Shown here: positions 63,197-64,000 of the stretch, in pieces | How the letters are laid out: each line of letters starts with the position of its first letter | Numbering within the stretch: position 1 is the first letter of the stretch | Source of the DNA: B10-G9 sp964627755 | GTDB taxonomy: Bacteria; Chloroflexota; Anaerolineae; Anaerolineales; UBA11858 | Assembly: GCA_964627755.1 (NCBI GenBank) | Contig: CAZVIH010000093.1 | Location: 1 to 64,000 of the forward strand | DNA: 64,000 nt | Direction of reading: 5' to 3' | Translations under genes and position numbers: made by a program | Notes under the pieces: model-generated | What the model saw: the letters and a program-made list of their open reading frames with translations, nothing else | Told to the model about the DNA's origin: nothing | The model's database searches: none

Positions 63197-64000
63197 ATGG
63201 CGAAAAAAATCGGGAAGGTCCTATTTGGCATAATCATTGTATTGATTTTTTTAGGAGCCGTCACTGCCCTTGTCGCTCCTCCCATGGTCCGCAGAACTGC
63301 AAAAAAGTCCTTTCCCGCAGTTGAAGGAGAGATCCAGATCAGTGGTCTGGATGGTCCGGTGTATATTTACCGGGATGGCTACGGAATTCCCCATATTTAT
63401 GCAACCTCCCACCAAGACCTGTTTTTCAGCCAGGGATACGTTCATGCCCAGGACAGATTCTGGCAGATGGATTTTTGGCGCCACATGGGGGCAGGCAGAC
63501 TGGCTGAAATGGTCGGGAAACCGATGCTGGAAACAGATAAATTCCTCAGAACCCTGGGTTGGGAAAGAGTTGCTCAGCAGGAACTGGAATTGCTTGGTTC
63601 CGATGAGCTGGCTATTTTGGAAGCCTATTCGGCCGGAGTTAATGCCTATATCTCTGAGACTAAAGGTTCAGATTTAAGCCTGGAATATTTGTTCCTGGGT
63701 CTGTTGAATGCTAATTATGAACCTCCACCCTGGACACCACTGAACACCTTGACCTGGGGGAAAGCCATGGCTTGGGATTTACGCGCCAATCTTGACTCAG
63801 AGATCGACCGGGCAAAGCTGCTGAAAACCTTACCCCGCAACCAGCTGGAGTTTTTATATCCCCCATACCCGGCAGATCACCCTTATATCGTATCTGATCC
63901 TTCTACCAATAAACAAGATGATGGGCAGGGATACAATCTAGCTGATCCTTATCACTCATATCTTCCTGATTCCATCTGGCAGCAGGTGGTCAAATCACTG
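63197..64000 (+). CDS. Penicillin acylase family protein (N-terminal part, runs off the window)
   Basis: AAGGAGG lies six bases before ATG 63197 and the frame is open for 268 codons to the window edge. The N-terminus is a membrane anchor or signal (about 5-25). Then follow VYIYRDGYGIPHIYATSHQDLFFSQGYVHAQDRFWQMD and GAGRLAEMVG, the typical start of the alpha subunit of penicillin acylases and acyl-homoserine lactone acylases, Ntn hydrolases that cleave themselves into two chains. The catalytic Ser at the beta-chain start lies beyond the window. The substrate is unknown. Confidence 0.88.
   Translation, partial: MAKKIGKVLFGIIIVLIFLGAVTALVAPPMVRRTAKKSFPAVEGEIQISGLDGPVYIYRDGYGIPHIYATSHQDLFFSQGYVHAQDRFWQMDFWRHMGAGRLAEMVGKPMLETDKFLRTLGWERVAQQELELLGSDELAILEAYSAGVNAYISETKGSDLSLEYLFLGLLNANYEPPPWTPLNTLTWGKAMAWDLRANLDSEIDRAKLLKTLPRNQLEFLYPPYPADHPYIVSDPSTNKQDDGQGYNLADPYHSYLPDSIWQQVVKSL

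Overview
The window looks like chromosomal DNA of a mesophilic Chloroflexota bacterium, most likely class Anaerolineae. This is inferred from moderate GC content, exported proteins with long Thr/Pro linkers, a Ser/Thr kinase with TPR repeats, roadblock and V4R-type small proteins, a SufR-controlled suf operon and several proteins with no familiar family. No database search was possible. Nearly all of the sequence is coding. I saw no insertion sequence, prophage, CRISPR array or rRNA.

Layout. 1-1.8 kb: the tail of an endonuclease/exonuclease/phosphatase-family gene, a lipoprotein, a small membrane protein and tRNA-Gly(CCC). 2-6.8 kb: a plus-strand run of ornithine carbamoyltransferase, alanine dehydrogenase, a CoA-transferase and pyruvate kinase. 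6.9-9.1 kb: a large protein that looks like a catalytically dead DNA methylase joined to a nuclease-like tail. 9.2-18.5 kb: cell-envelope genes (a bifunctional PBP1, a six-hairpin glycosidase-like protein, an amidase and two L,D-transpeptidases) with an AMMECR1 protein among them. 18.7-20.1 kb: a small unknown protein, a CnoX-like chaperedoxin and tRNA-Leu(TAA). 20.3-26.6 kb: three sensory proteins, one a histidine kinase whose H-box histidine is Asn and one a GGDEF cyclase. 26.6-34.7 kb: housekeeping genes (fmt, a phosphatase, panE, pyrimidine phosphorylase, a transporter, queA, DUF2905, ruvB, upp). 34.9-37.4 kb: tpiA and a Ser/Thr kinase. 37.6-44.4 kb: the minus-strand suf operon (C-B-D-unknown-S-U) facing sufR and a sufT-like gene. 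44.5-45.1 kb: a frameshifted MttB-family methyltransferase remnant. 45.3-47.7 kb: rpsF-ssb-rpsR and a PpiC foldase, followed by rph. 48.5-52.0 kb: a polar amino acid ABC transporter whose binding lipoprotein is a fusion of an SBP_bac_3 domain and a BMP/PnrA domain. 52.3-54.1 kb: a DUF1028 protein, a V4R-like protein and a roadblock protein. 54.3-60.2 kb: smc, rnc, a threonine synthase-like enzyme and a MoaD-like sulfur carrier. 60.3-64 kb: ftsY, an rRNA/tRNA methyltransferase, prfB with a programmed frameshift and the start of a penicillin acylase.

The most unusual features are the two-class binding-protein fusion, the degenerate methylase/nuclease-like protein, the Asn-for-His sensor kinase, the pairing of a PLP enzyme with a sulfur carrier, and a set of genes (ftsY, ruvB, fmt, the amidase and the glycosidase-like gene) whose -10 hexamer lies only 6-7 bases before the start codon. 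That spacing suggests leaderless transcripts.
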